From NCBI GenBank assembly GCA_022841465.1, contig JALHRL010000004.1, positions 1-64,000 on the forward strand: 64,000 nucleotides of DNA, written 5' to 3'. Shown here one piece after another: positions 10,095 through 19,594 of the stretch; the stretch's first letter is position 1; every line of letters begins with the position of its first letter. This DNA comes from Bacteroidia bacterium (GTDB lineage Bacteria; Bacteroidota; Bacteroidia; B-17B0; Aurantibacillaceae). A program made the translations under genes and the position numbers. The notes under the pieces were generated by a model, which was not told where the DNA came from, ran no database searches, and saw only the letters and a list, made by a program, of their open reading frames with translations.

Positions 10095-11159
10095 TTGAAA
10101 AAAGCACTTTTATATATAATCTCTCTTCTTTTAATTAACTCTTATGCTATTTCACAAATTGGCGGAACAAATTCACTTCGTTTTTTAAATATACCTATGA
10201 CTGCCCGCGCTGCTGCCTTAGGAGGCAACAACATGAGTGTGTGGGGCGACGACATTAATTTAATTCACTCTAACCCTGCTTTGCTTAACAAGCAAATGAG
10301 TAAACAAACTGCATTAAATTACTGCAATTATGTTAGCAATATGAATTTTGGTTATTTAGCCTATGCCCGGCATTTTGAAAACAAAGGAACTTTTGCAGCA
10401 AGTATGAATTTTTTTAATTATGGTAAATTTAAAGGTTATGACGAGTTTGAAGTGGAAACAAATACCTTTAATGCAAACGATTACTGCTTAAACTTAAATT
10501 ATTCTACCACCTTACCCGAAGACACAAGTTTTAATATTGGAATAAATTTAAAAACAATTTATTCTCAATACGAAGCTTTTAATGCCTTTGCCAATGCAAT
10601 AGATTTAGGAGCAACTTATAGATTTAAAAATAATTTTGTTGTTTCATTAGCTGCTAAAAATGTAGGGTATGTTTGGAAAAATTATACTAAAACGGCAGGG
10701 TCTGAATTAAACTTACCAAACACTGTTCAATTGGGCATCAGTAAAAAATTAAGCAAAGCACCTATACGATTAATTGTAGTTTATGACCAATTATTAAAAT
10801 GGAACATGAGATATGTAAGCGCCATTGATACAGCAGGAAAATCGAACCCATTTGGTGATGCAGAAACAGTTGATTCCACAAGGTTTCAGAAATTTTATAA
10901 AAGATTAGGAAGTAATACTGATAATTTATTTCGTCACTTAACATTTGGCACCGAACTACTGCTTTCTAAAAACTTCACCATCATGCTTGGATATAATTAT
11001 CGAAGACAGCGTGAGTTTACTTTACCGGAAAGGAGAGGCGGAAATGGATTTAGTTTTGGGTTTACTTTTAAAGTTAAAAAATTCAATCTTTCCTATTCAT
11101 TCAGTCAAATGGCATTTGCCGGCAGAAGCAGCATTTTAGGAATTACTTACAGGTTGTAA
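10095..11159 (+). CDS. porQ: Type IX secretion system protein PorQ
   Basis: Outer-membrane barrel of the PorV/PorQ family; in Porphyromonas, PorQ belongs with PorU, PorV and PorZ in the T9SS attachment complex. The 354 residues begin with a signal peptide (KKALLYIISLLLINSYAISQ) followed by the family signature LRFLNIPMTARAAALGG and SVWGDDINLIHSNPALL. It ends in barrel strands (FSFGFTFKVKKFNLSYSFSQMAFAGRSS). The start is TTG at 10095, the only one that gives this signal peptide. It fits the T9SS cargo proteins elsewhere in the window. The family is clear; PorQ rather than another paralogue is my best reading. Confidence 0.87.
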   Translation: MKKALLYIISLLLINSYAISQIGGTNSLRFLNIPMTARAAALGGNNMSVWGDDINLIHSNPALLNKQMSKQTALNYCNYVSNMNFGYLAYARHFENKGTFAASMNFFNYGKFKGYDEFEVETNTFNANDYCLNLNYSTTLPEDTSFNIGINLKTIYSQYEAFNAFANAIDLGATYRFKNNFVVSLAAKNVGYVWKNYTKTAGSELNLPNTVQLGISKKLSKAPIRLIVVYDQLLKWNMRYVSAIDTAGKSNPFGDAETVDSTRFQKFYKRLGSNTDNLFRHLTFGTELLLSKNFTIMLGYNYRRQREFTLPERRGGNGFSFGFTFKVKKFNLSYSFSQMAFAGRSSILGITYRL

Positions 11160-11180
11160 TTAGTTTAGATGATTACAAAG

Positions 11181-11876
11181 TTATATCATCTTCAATAACT
11201 CCGGTTTTAAAACTTGCATGCCTTTACTTGCAAGCTCTTTAATATGAATTAGGTTTTTAATTTTTTCCTTTTCAAAATCTCCCGGATCTACTAACCATTT
11301 ATGAATAGTATCAGGAGAGTAATCAACTATTCCTGCGGCCGGATACACATTTAATGATGTACCTATTACTGTAAATAAATCTGCTCTACTCACGACATCG
11401 ATGGCAACATCCATCATAGGAACCATTTCTCCAAACCATACAATATGTGGCCTTAACTGCGAGCCTAATGAACACTTATCGCCAATTTTAATTTCCCAAT
11501 GCCTTAAATCATACACCAAACTTGGGTTTTTAGAACTTTGTGCTTTCATTATTTCACCATGCAGGTGAATTACTTTTTTACTTCCTGCTCGTTCGTGTAA
11601 ATTATCTACATTTTGAGTAATTACCGTAACATCAAAAGCATTTTGTAATTCAGCAATTATTTCGTGCGCCGTATTGGGTTTAGATTCCATTACTTGTTTG
11701 CGGCGCTGGTTGTAAAACTCGGTAACTAAAGGCATATTTTTTTCCCAGGCTTCAAGGGTAGCAACATCCTCTATTTTGTATTGTTCCCACAATCCACCAC
11801 TATCGCGGAAAGTTTTTATTCCACTTTCTGCGCTAATACCTGCTCCCGTAAATATTACTAAATTCTTTTTGCCCAC
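11181..11876 (-). CDS. Sir2-family NAD-dependent protein deacylase lacking zinc cysteines
   Basis: Sirtuin that uses NAD to remove acyl groups from lysine. Family motifs present are GAGISAESGIKTFRD near the N-terminus, TQNVDNLHERAG, the catalytic-His motif HLHGE, GSQLRPHIVWFGEMVP and GTSLNVYP. It resembles class III (CobB/SIRT5-like) enzymes. The zinc-binding module normally carries four cysteines; here, between HLHGE and GSQLRP, only one cysteine is present (GDKCSLG). The start is GTG at 11876. It lies 9 bases downstream of the DPP-IV gene on the same strand, so the two are probably cotranscribed. Confidence 0.92.
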   Translation of the reverse strand: MGKKNLVIFTGAGISAESGIKTFRDSGGLWEQYKIEDVATLEAWEKNMPLVTEFYNQRRKQVMESKPNTAHEIIAELQNAFDVTVITQNVDNLHERAGSKKVIHLHGEIMKAQSSKNPSLVYDLRHWEIKIGDKCSLGSQLRPHIVWFGEMVPMMDVAIDVVSRADLFTVIGTSLNVYPAAGIVDYSPDTIHKWLVDPGDFEKEKIKNLIHIKELASKGMQVLKPELLKMI

Positions 11877-11885
11877 AAAAATCTA

Positions 11886-14066
11886 TTAAAGCTTTTCTTT
11901 TACAAAAGTTAGCATTTTATTAAATATGTGATAGCGCGTAAAGCCACCTGCAATGCCATGATTTTTATTCGGGTAAATCATAAAATCAAACGGAATATTA
12001 TTTGCAACTAAAACTTTTGCCATTTCCATACTGTTTTGAACATGTACATTATCATCGGCGCTTCCATGAATTAACAATAAATTACCCTTAATTTTTTTAA
12101 CGTGATTTACAGGCGAATTATCTTCGTATCCTTTTTTATTATCTTTTGGTTTTCGTAAAAATCGCTCGGTATAAATATTATCGTAATACTTCCAATTAGT
12201 TACCGGCGCTACAGATATGGCAGATTTTATATATTCGGCCCCTTTACTTATCATTAGTAAAGCCATATAACCTCCATAACTCCATCCCTGAAAACCAATT
12301 CTTCCTTTATCTACGTAATTCAAAGAACCCAAATACTTCGCAAAATCTATTTGATCTTCTGTTTCCAGTTTACCTAAATTTAAGTAGGTGCTGTGTTTAA
12401 ACTGTCTGCCTCTTCCCAGTGTTCCTCTGCCATCTACACAAGCCACTATGTATCCTTCCTGACAAAGTAATTGATGCCACATATATTCAAAGCCTTCCCA
12501 ATTGTTATTACACTCATTTGCGCCCGGACCGTTATAAGCATACATGTATACCGGGTATTTTTTATTTTCATCAAAGTTTGCCGGTTTCATTATCCATGCA
12601 TTTAGTTCTATTCCTTCAGCATTTTTAACTTTAATAAATTCCTTTTTAGCTAAATTATATTCCTTTAATTTTTCTTTTAATACAATGTTATTTTCAAGCA
12701 CTTTAATAACAGCGCCTTTTGCGTCTCTTAACTCATATACTACCGGGGTATTTGCATCGCTATAAGTAGAAATATAAAACTTAAAGCCGGTTGTAAAATC
12801 AGCATCGTTAAAACCATCTTGCTTACTCATTCTGGTTTTTAACTTCCCGTCTAATTTAATGCTATACAAATCGCGGTTAATTGCGCCATTTTCTGTAGAT
12901 ATATAATACAATGTACCCGATTTTTCATCGTATCCCTTAAATGAAATCACATCCCATGGTCCGCTTGTTATTTGATTAATAAGTTTTCCATTTAAATCAT
13001 AATAATACAAGTGATTGTATTCATCCTTTTCACTTGAAATCACAAATCCTTTATCAGAAATAAAAGTTAAATCATCCGTAATATCAACATATGTTTTTGC
13101 TTCATCTGTATAAACAACTTTAGATTGTCCGTTTGATGCATTTACAAAAAGTAACTCCAATTTATTTTGCAAACGATTTAAGCGTTGCAATGATAAAACG
13201 TTATTATCATTGGTGAATTGTAACCGTGGTAAATAAATATCCTTTTCGGTTCCTAAATCAACATTAATTATTTTTTTTGCGCCAAAAGCATTTACATCAA
13301 ATATATGGCAACTTACAATAGAGTTATCTTCTCCGGCTTTAGGATATTTGAAGGTGTATTTTTCAGGATATAATTCTCCTTTGTAAATATCCATTGTAAA
13401 ATCCTTCACTTCTGTTTCATTAAACTTTATGTAAGCCAAGTATTGCGAATTTGCACTCCAAGTAAAATAATCTGCTTTACTAAATTCTTCTTCGTACACC
13501 CAATCGCCCCAGCCATTTTTTATTTTGTTATTTACACCATCTGTTGTAACTGTAATTTCAGTATTAGAAAGCAAATCTCTTATGAAAAGATTATTATCTC
13601 TAACAAAAGCAATTTTTCTTCCATCTGGTGAAAAAGTTGGGAACATAATTTTTCCTTTATCGCTAACCGGCCATGCTAACTTTGTTTTTATATCATACAC
13701 AAAATAATCTGCTTTATATGAGCGTCTGTAAATTGGCTCTGCCCCTTCAGAAAAAAGAAGTTTATCTTCACTCGGACTAAACTGATAATCGCCAATTTCA
13801 ATTGAACGAGTATTGTATTTTACATCTTTAGAGTTTACCAAATCTGCCACTTTCTTACCGGTTTTTATTTGGTATTTAGAAATTACATTGTAACCATCCG
13901 CTTCTTCTATATCCGTATAATGTAAACCATCGCTCATGGCATTAAAACCCTGGGTGCTTTTACCAACAAAAGCATACTTCACCCAAATATCTTCAAGTGT
14001 TACGCGTTGTTGTGCAGTAGAAGCGAATGCAATTACAAGTGCAATAAATAAACTTTTAATTTTCAT
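11886..14066 (-). CDS. Dipeptidyl-peptidase IV-type serine peptidase (family S9)
   Basis: Exported peptidase that trims X-Pro or X-Ala dipeptides from peptide N-termini. It has a signal peptide (MKIKSLFIALVIAFASTAQ), an eight-blade propeller over roughly residues 60-470 and an alpha/beta-hydrolase domain. The catalytic triad is Ser596 in GWSYGGY, Asp671 in HGSADDNVH and His703 in NKNHGI. The DWVYEEE motif in the propeller is the glutamate pair that binds the substrate N-terminus in DPP-IV. The length of 726 is typical. It is divergent from the LytTR regulator across 257 bases. Confidence 0.95.
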   Translation of the reverse strand: MKIKSLFIALVIAFASTAQQRVTLEDIWVKYAFVGKSTQGFNAMSDGLHYTDIEEADGYNVISKYQIKTGKKVADLVNSKDVKYNTRSIEIGDYQFSPSEDKLLFSEGAEPIYRRSYKADYFVYDIKTKLAWPVSDKGKIMFPTFSPDGRKIAFVRDNNLFIRDLLSNTEITVTTDGVNNKIKNGWGDWVYEEEFSKADYFTWSANSQYLAYIKFNETEVKDFTMDIYKGELYPEKYTFKYPKAGEDNSIVSCHIFDVNAFGAKKIINVDLGTEKDIYLPRLQFTNDNNVLSLQRLNRLQNKLELLFVNASNGQSKVVYTDEAKTYVDITDDLTFISDKGFVISSEKDEYNHLYYYDLNGKLINQITSGPWDVISFKGYDEKSGTLYYISTENGAINRDLYSIKLDGKLKTRMSKQDGFNDADFTTGFKFYISTYSDANTPVVYELRDAKGAVIKVLENNIVLKEKLKEYNLAKKEFIKVKNAEGIELNAWIMKPANFDENKKYPVYMYAYNGPGANECNNNWEGFEYMWHQLLCQEGYIVACVDGRGTLGRGRQFKHSTYLNLGKLETEDQIDFAKYLGSLNYVDKGRIGFQGWSYGGYMALLMISKGAEYIKSAISVAPVTNWKYYDNIYTERFLRKPKDNKKGYEDNSPVNHVKKIKGNLLLIHGSADDNVHVQNSMEMAKVLVANNIPFDFMIYPNKNHGIAGGFTRYHIFNKMLTFVKEKL

Positions 14067-14291
14067 ATGTATATCATTATATTTTTAAAGGTGATATGGT
14101 ATAACCTTGTTATTTTTATTTGTTCTTGTGCCATCAGTATCATGATTTTTTCAATAAATAAATGCTTTGTTTTTGTTTCTCAAAATTTACCAAAAAACCA
14201 TTTTTATTGTGTGAATTTACTCATTTACTCGTAAAAAAGATAGTTTTACTCATTTTTTGAAATAAAATTAACCAAATTGGTAATTCGTTAT

Positions 14292-14299
14292 TAAATTTG
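14292..14299 (+). promoter_or_regulatory. Possible -7 box upstream of the LytTR regulator
   Basis: TAAATTTG matches the TAnnTTTG -7 element and ends 24 bases before the ATG at 14324. No TTG is found at the right distance upstream, so this is a half-site only. The rest of the 257-base divergent spacer (14067-14323) is AT-rich with no other clear element. Confidence 0.35.
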
Positions 14300-14323
14300 T
14301 TAGATTAGTAAAAAAATAGCCAT

Positions 14324-15067
14324 ATGCAAAAATACCGCGCATTAATAATAGACGACGAAGAAGATAGCCGCAACAATACCAAAAGTATGTTAGAAAACTA
14401 CTGTCCCGAAATTGAAGTTGTTGGTGAAGCCGGAAACGGAATGGAAGGAAAAGTTAAAATTCAGGAGTTAAAACCGCATGTGGTTTTTTTAGACATTAAC
14501 ATGCCGGGAATGACGGGCTTTCAAATGTTGGAAGGTATTTATAACCGCGATTTTTGTGTTATTTTCTTAACAGCTTATAGCGAGCATGGTATTACAGCCG
14601 TTAAAGCCGGGGCTACCGATTATTTATTAAAACCCTTAATGTTAAGCGAATTACAAGGCGCTATCCGCAAAGTAATTCAGCATTACGAATCAACAGGAAA
14701 AACAAACGGCGCCAAAGCTGAACAAGATAAAAACCTAGTTTTAATTAACCACAGTAAAGGTTTTACTTTGGTTGATTACAAAGATATAATTTGGTTGGAG
14801 GCTAGCGATAATTACACAAATTTATTTTTAGTTGGCGGTAAAAAAATTGTGGCCAGTAAAACATTAAAAGAATTTGAAATGATTTTACCTGACACCATGT
14901 TTTTTAGAATACACCGTTCTGCATTAATTAACGTTGCCTTTGTAAAAGAATACAGCCATAATGAAGGCGGAGTAATTTTAAGCGACGGAACACATGTAAC
15001 TGTTAGCAAAGCGCGTATTCATGAATTCGCTGATTTTATAAAATCGAAATCTGTTTCCCCTAAATAA
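14324..15067 (+). CDS. LytTR-family response regulator
   Basis: DNA-binding response regulator of 247 residues. The receiver domain (1-125) has the acidic pair D10/D11, phospho-acceptor D57 in VVFLDINMPG, a threonine in FLTAYSEH and the lysine in DYLLKPL. A LytTR domain follows from about 145 to 240 (DIIWLEASDNYTNLFL, FFRIHRSALINVAFV). It lies 9 bases upstream of the sensor kinase, so the two form a cognate pair in one operon. Target genes are not evident. Confidence 0.95.
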   Translation: MQKYRALIIDDEEDSRNNTKSMLENYCPEIEVVGEAGNGMEGKVKIQELKPHVVFLDINMPGMTGFQMLEGIYNRDFCVIFLTAYSEHGITAVKAGATDYLLKPLMLSELQGAIRKVIQHYESTGKTNGAKAEQDKNLVLINHSKGFTLVDYKDIIWLEASDNYTNLFLVGGKKIVASKTLKEFEMILPDTMFFRIHRSALINVAFVKEYSHNEGGVILSDGTHVTVSKARIHEFADFIKSKSVSPK

Positions 15068-15076
15068 AACATAACT

Positions 15077-17989
15077 ATGCCATTAAAAAAACAAATTTGG
15101 CTGTTTGTACTTACTTTTCTTTGTTCTAATTTATTCACTCAAAATTCTAATTTTAATTTTCACAAAATTGGTACAGAAGACGGATTAACCAGTCTTAATG
15201 TATTTAATATTGAACAAAACGAAAACGGTGTAATGCATATTACCACCGAAAATGGCGTTTATTTATACGATGGGTATACCTTTAATTTAATAAAAACAGA
15301 TAGTTTAAATCAACCCATTATTATAGGTTCTTCTATTAAAAGTGCCAATGAACTTTTTTTATCAACCAGAGAAAACGGCATTTACGAATTTAATTACAAA
15401 ACAAAAACATCCTTTAATTATAATCCGGATGGTTTAAAAAACACGGCAGACAATATTATAGTTAATGATAATTTTATTTATCTCCTTACCTCACACGTTA
15501 AACTTGAAATAATTGACACCAAAAACAATAAATTAATAGAAGATGAATTAAGAACAAAAAGCTCTAACAACCAAGCATATTGTATTTTAAAAACAAAAAC
15601 AGGTAAAGTTTACATTGGCAGAAGCAATGGCTTATACGAATTAGTTGGTGGCAAACAGGTGAAATTAGATGCACTCAACAATCTTCCTGTTTACTGCATT
15701 TATGAAAACAACAATGGTGAATTAATTGTTGGTTCTTCTTCTAAAATTTATTTTCTAAACAAAAATATAATTGTACGTGAAATTTCACCTTCCTTTAAAA
15801 CCAAAGCAAATACATTTTCTGTTGGAGGTGAAAGAAATATACATAAAATAGTACAAGATAATTTTGGTAAAATTTGGTTTACTACTTACCCTAATGAAAA
15901 CATATTCATGCATCATAACGGAATTACCCATGATGTTTTTGACGAGTTAAACATTACCCCTCTTCTTATTAATTCTATTTATATCGACAAGAATGATAAT
16001 ATCTGGATTGGTACATATGATGACGGGATTTTTGTAATTCAAAACACTTTCTTTAATAACATTAATGTAAACTTCGCAGAAAAAATATTAAGTGTAAATA
16101 AAATACTTTTCAAAAATAATTACATTTTTATTGCCACTAACAATGGTTTTTACGGCTTTAATACCGGCTCTAATGTTTTAAAAGCAATTTCTAAACCCGA
16201 TAACATTTTAATGGAGCCGATAACCGACATACGTGAGTTAAATGATGTAATATATTATACCAAACGAAGCCAGTTTGATATGAACCAAAGCATGTTTATT
16301 GATTCAAAAAACAAATACTTATTTAAACCCATAAATGGAAAACTTGTTCAGCCAATTAATGACAATCAAATGATTTTGTGTGATTGGATGGCAAATGTTT
16401 TATTAACCAATAAAGACGCATCAAAAGTTATTGATACTTTAATCTCATTTCCTGATTACCGCATTAACATAAATGCCATTTATTGTAACAACGATAGCTT
16501 ATTGGTGGCTACCGGAAAAGGTCTTTATTATTACAACTTTAAAACCAAAATTCCTGTTTTAATTTCTAAAAAAGTAAATCAGAAAATAAACGACATTGCA
16601 ATTATAAACAACAATATTTTTATTGCACACGACGAGGGAATAGAAAATTTAAATAAAAACAAAGAATATAAATTTTTAGGAACAAAAGCATTAAATGGGG
16701 TAAAAAAAATATACGATAAAAACGGATATATATGGATTGTAAGTTTAGATGGTTTGTTTATTTGCGACAAGGATTTAAATCCATTAAAAGTGTTTAATAA
16801 ACTAAACGGGCTGCCCTCTAACAACATTAACGATATTTCTTTTAGCGATGGGTACACCTGTATTTCAACATCAAAAGGTATTTCGTATACAAAAACAGAA
16901 AATTTAATTAATAGCGTTACAACCCCTAGTCCGGTTACTATTAATTATATTAAAATTGATAACCTTAACCGTTTTTTTGAAAACAACAGCATTAAATTAA
17001 GTACAGATCAAAATGATGTAAGTATTTATTTTTATAGTCCGCTTTATGCAAAACCAAACAAACAATATTATAAATACAAAATTAACAACGGAAACTGGAT
17101 TTCTATAGAGGGTAATTCATTTAGTTTGCCGGTACTTGAAGGAGGTAAACACAATATTAATATTATTGCTTCTACTGATAATATTAATTGGAGTAATCCT
17201 ACACAATTAGAATTCGACAAAGAAATAAAATTTACAGAAACACAATATTCTTACTGGATAATCATTTTAACTTCATTAGGAATAATTTCTTTTATAAGTT
17301 ATTTAATAATTAAACGTGTAAAAACAAGAGCTTTAAAGCGAATACAAGATGAACAACAAGTAAATATGCTAAAACATCAGGCAATGAACTCCTTGTTAAG
17401 TCCACATTTTATTTTTAACTCCCTTACCTCTATTCAAAATTATATAAACTCTAACAACAGTTTAAAAGCGAGTGAATATTTGGCTAAATTTTCGAGATTA
17501 ATACGAATGATTATAGAAAAAGCTTCGCAAGGTGAAATTTTGTTGCGCGATGAAATAACCCGTTTAACTTACTACTTAGAATTGGAAAAAGAACGATTTA
17601 AAAATAAATTTGATTATGAGATTAAGGTGGATGATGCATTAGATCAAAATTCGGTTACCATTCCTAATATGATTATTCAACCTCATGCAGAAAATTGTAT
17701 CATACACGGGATTTTGCCAAAAATGGAACACGGACATTTGCACATCACATTCAGTAAAACAAAAAACAAAAAACTTTTAATTACCATAGAAGACAATGGT
17801 ATTGGTTTAATTAAGGCGAAAGAACATGCCAAAACAGGACATAAAAGTTTGGGAACAAGCACCATTAAGAACATTTTAGAATTAAATTCTAAGCTTACCG
17901 GTAAAACCCAATCGGTAACAATGCTAGATAAATCAACACTTTCAGCCGATAAAACAGGAACTTTAATAACCATAGAATTAGAACTTTAA
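15077..17989 (+). CDS. Sensor histidine kinase with periplasmic two-component propeller
   Basis: Membrane sensor of 970 residues. After a signal/anchor segment (KKQIWLFVLTFLCSNLFTQ) come reg_prop propeller repeats (for example GLTSLNVFNIEQNENGVMHI and DNIWIGTYDDGIFVI) over about 30-620, then a Y_Y_Y-type immunoglobulin fold (YKYKINNGNWISIEGN). One transmembrane helix follows near 726-750. The cytoplasmic part is a His_kinase (PF06580, LytS/YehU-type) domain with the phospho-acceptor His777 in LLSPHFIFNSLTSIQNYI and an ATPase domain (HAENCIIHGI, IEDNGIGL). It is a cognate partner of the LytTR regulator upstream. The signal sensed is unknown; no polysaccharide-utilisation genes are nearby. Confidence 0.94.
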   Translation: MPLKKQIWLFVLTFLCSNLFTQNSNFNFHKIGTEDGLTSLNVFNIEQNENGVMHITTENGVYLYDGYTFNLIKTDSLNQPIIIGSSIKSANELFLSTRENGIYEFNYKTKTSFNYNPDGLKNTADNIIVNDNFIYLLTSHVKLEIIDTKNNKLIEDELRTKSSNNQAYCILKTKTGKVYIGRSNGLYELVGGKQVKLDALNNLPVYCIYENNNGELIVGSSSKIYFLNKNIIVREISPSFKTKANTFSVGGERNIHKIVQDNFGKIWFTTYPNENIFMHHNGITHDVFDELNITPLLINSIYIDKNDNIWIGTYDDGIFVIQNTFFNNINVNFAEKILSVNKILFKNNYIFIATNNGFYGFNTGSNVLKAISKPDNILMEPITDIRELNDVIYYTKRSQFDMNQSMFIDSKNKYLFKPINGKLVQPINDNQMILCDWMANVLLTNKDASKVIDTLISFPDYRININAIYCNNDSLLVATGKGLYYYNFKTKIPVLISKKVNQKINDIAIINNNIFIAHDEGIENLNKNKEYKFLGTKALNGVKKIYDKNGYIWIVSLDGLFICDKDLNPLKVFNKLNGLPSNNINDISFSDGYTCISTSKGISYTKTENLINSVTTPSPVTINYIKIDNLNRFFENNSIKLSTDQNDVSIYFYSPLYAKPNKQYYKYKINNGNWISIEGNSFSLPVLEGGKHNINIIASTDNINWSNPTQLEFDKEIKFTETQYSYWIIILTSLGIISFISYLIIKRVKTRALKRIQDEQQVNMLKHQAMNSLLSPHFIFNSLTSIQNYINSNNSLKASEYLAKFSRLIRMIIEKASQGEILLRDEITRLTYYLELEKERFKNKFDYEIKVDDALDQNSVTIPNMIIQPHAENCIIHGILPKMEHGHLHITFSKTKNKKLLITIEDNGIGLIKAKEHAKTGHKSLGTSTIKNILELNSKLTGKTQSVTMLDKSTLSADKTGTLITIELEL

Positions 17990-18045
17990 TAATTTAAGAA
18001 TTTTATAAAAAAGGATATTGTTGTATTTACTAAATTTAGGAGTTT

Positions 18046-19035
18046 ATTTATAAGACACTCACATATTTAATACTGTTTACTACAGCTTTTTCATTCGGAC
18101 AAAAAACAAATTATTTGCCCGATACAACAGGCGTATGCTCAAATGATAGTGTTGTTTTAATGCTTCCAAACAATATAGATAAAAAGGCAAAAATCACCTG
18201 GATTACACCACGCAATATAGAATACAACATCAAACGAATTAATGGAGCAAGAAACGCAGGGAAATATTACGTAACGGTAATTGACGGAACCAAAATTATA
18301 AAAGATAGTACTGTAGTTGTTTTTGTAAGCAGGCCAAAATTAAATTTAAAAGACACCACCGTTTGCAAAGGCACCCCAATTTATGTTGACGCCCAAAATC
18401 CGGGAATGAAATACAATTGGAACACCGGTGAAACCTCGCAAAAAATTAAAGTAGAAAGTTCGGGAAAGTATTGGGTAACTGTAAGCAACAGGGGATGCAG
18501 CGCAACAGACACCATTCGAGTAAATTTAGCTGCCGGCATTCAAGTAAATTTTGGAAGCGAGGTTACCTTTTGCCTAAGTGATGAAGTAAAGCAATTAAGT
18601 ATTAAAACACCACCCAACACAAAAACACTATGGAATACGGGAGCAACAACAAACTCAATTAATGTAACAAAAGAGGGGATTTACAAAGTAACAACAAGCA
18701 GTAAAAACTGCGGCTTACGAACAGACAGTGTTTTTGTTAAACTTAAAGCTTGCGATTGTGAAATGATAATCCCGAACTCATTTACACCAAATGAAGATAA
18801 TAAAAACGATTATTTTTTTCCGGTATTGCAATGCGAATACACTTACTACAGTTTTACCATCTTTGATAAATGGGGGAATCAAATATACACCACTAACAAC
18901 CCTAATGGTAAATGGGACGGACGTTTTAAAGGTAATTTGTGTGAAGAAGATATTTACGTTTATAAAATAGAAAGCACAGAAAAAAATTCTGAGAAAAAAA
19001 TGAATCGTTCGGGCAGGGTTTCATTAATTAGATAA
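18046..19035 (+). CDS. Secreted protein with T9SS type B (gliding-motility-associated) C-terminal domain; atypical start
   Basis: The C-terminal ~95 residues match the type B sorting domain: IIPNSFTPNEDNKNDYFFP, FTIFDKWGNQIYTT, GKWDGRFKG and DIYVYKI. Upstream are two Ig-like/PKD-like modules with paired cysteines (TVCKGTPIYV, KYNWNTGETSQKIKV, GKYWVTVSNRGCSATDTI). No ATG, GTG or TTG precedes the signal peptide. The frame is open back to 18040 and encodes YKTLTYLILFTTAFSFGQ directly after an ATT at 18046, which I take as start codon or as a damaged ATG. A TTG at 18115 would give a protein without a signal peptide, which is unlikely for T9SS cargo. Confidence 0.72.
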   Translation: MYKTLTYLILFTTAFSFGQKTNYLPDTTGVCSNDSVVLMLPNNIDKKAKITWITPRNIEYNIKRINGARNAGKYYVTVIDGTKIIKDSTVVVFVSRPKLNLKDTTVCKGTPIYVDAQNPGMKYNWNTGETSQKIKVESSGKYWVTVSNRGCSATDTIRVNLAAGIQVNFGSEVTFCLSDEVKQLSIKTPPNTKTLWNTGATTNSINVTKEGIYKVTTSSKNCGLRTDSVFVKLKACDCEMIIPNSFTPNEDNKNDYFFPVLQCEYTYYSFTIFDKWGNQIYTTNNPNGKWDGRFKGNLCEEDIYVYKIESTEKNSEKKMNRSGRVSLIR

Positions 19036-19049
19036 TGATACTTATCATT
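19034..19049 (+). terminator. Possible weak terminator hairpin after the T9SS type B gene
   Basis: A 7-bp AT-rich stem (AATGATA with TATCATT) around a 2-base loop overlaps the stop codon and is followed by a short T-rich stretch. It is weak and could be chance. Confidence 0.3.
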
Positions 19050-19119
19050 TTAAATTGCCTTTTTATTTTGTTAATTTGAATAGAAATCAATACCCGTCAA
19101 TTCCACTTAATAAATTAAC

Positions 19120-19566
19120 ATGACACACGAATTATTAAAAATGTTTAAAATGGGAAGAACCCGTTTAACAAATCAATTACCGAATATAAAAGAAAGTGAT
19201 TTAATTAAAAAACTACACCCCAACTCAAACTCTATTGGTTTTTTATTACGACATATTGCTGAAGTTGAACACCTATTTGCAAAAAATGTATTTGGATTAG
19301 AAATTAAGGTAATGACTGCAACTATAGGTAAAGAAATTCACGATACAGGTAAGTTTGTTAATTTTCAAGAACTTTTAAGTTTTCTAAGAGATGCCGAATT
19401 GCATTTAGAAAAGGCCATTTTAAATCAAAAAGATACCGACTGGAAAAGTAATATTACTACTGCAGAGTTTGGAACAGTTACAAAAGCGGAAGCATTGGCA
19501 AGAATAATTTCACATAGCGCATATCATGCCGGACAAATTGGATTAATATTGAAATATTCAAATTAG
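19120..19566 (+). CDS. DinB-family protein
   Basis: A four-helix-bundle DinB/YfiT-like protein of 148 residues. The metal-binding histidines are recognisable: RHIAEVEHLF near residues 44-51, and SHSAYHAGQIGLI near the end (HxxxH). The family includes thiol-transferases and metal-dependent hydrolases, often with unknown substrates, so the reaction cannot be named. The ATG at 19120 gives a normal N-terminus. It stands alone between a T9SS cargo gene and the convergent efflux adaptor. Confidence 0.85.
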   Translation: MTHELLKMFKMGRTRLTNQLPNIKESDLIKKLHPNSNSIGFLLRHIAEVEHLFAKNVFGLEIKVMTATIGKEIHDTGKFVNFQELLSFLRDAELHLEKAILNQKDTDWKSNITTAEFGTVTKAEALARIISHSAYHAGQIGLILKYSN

Positions 19567-19594
19567 TAAATAATAAAAAACTATCAATTATAAA

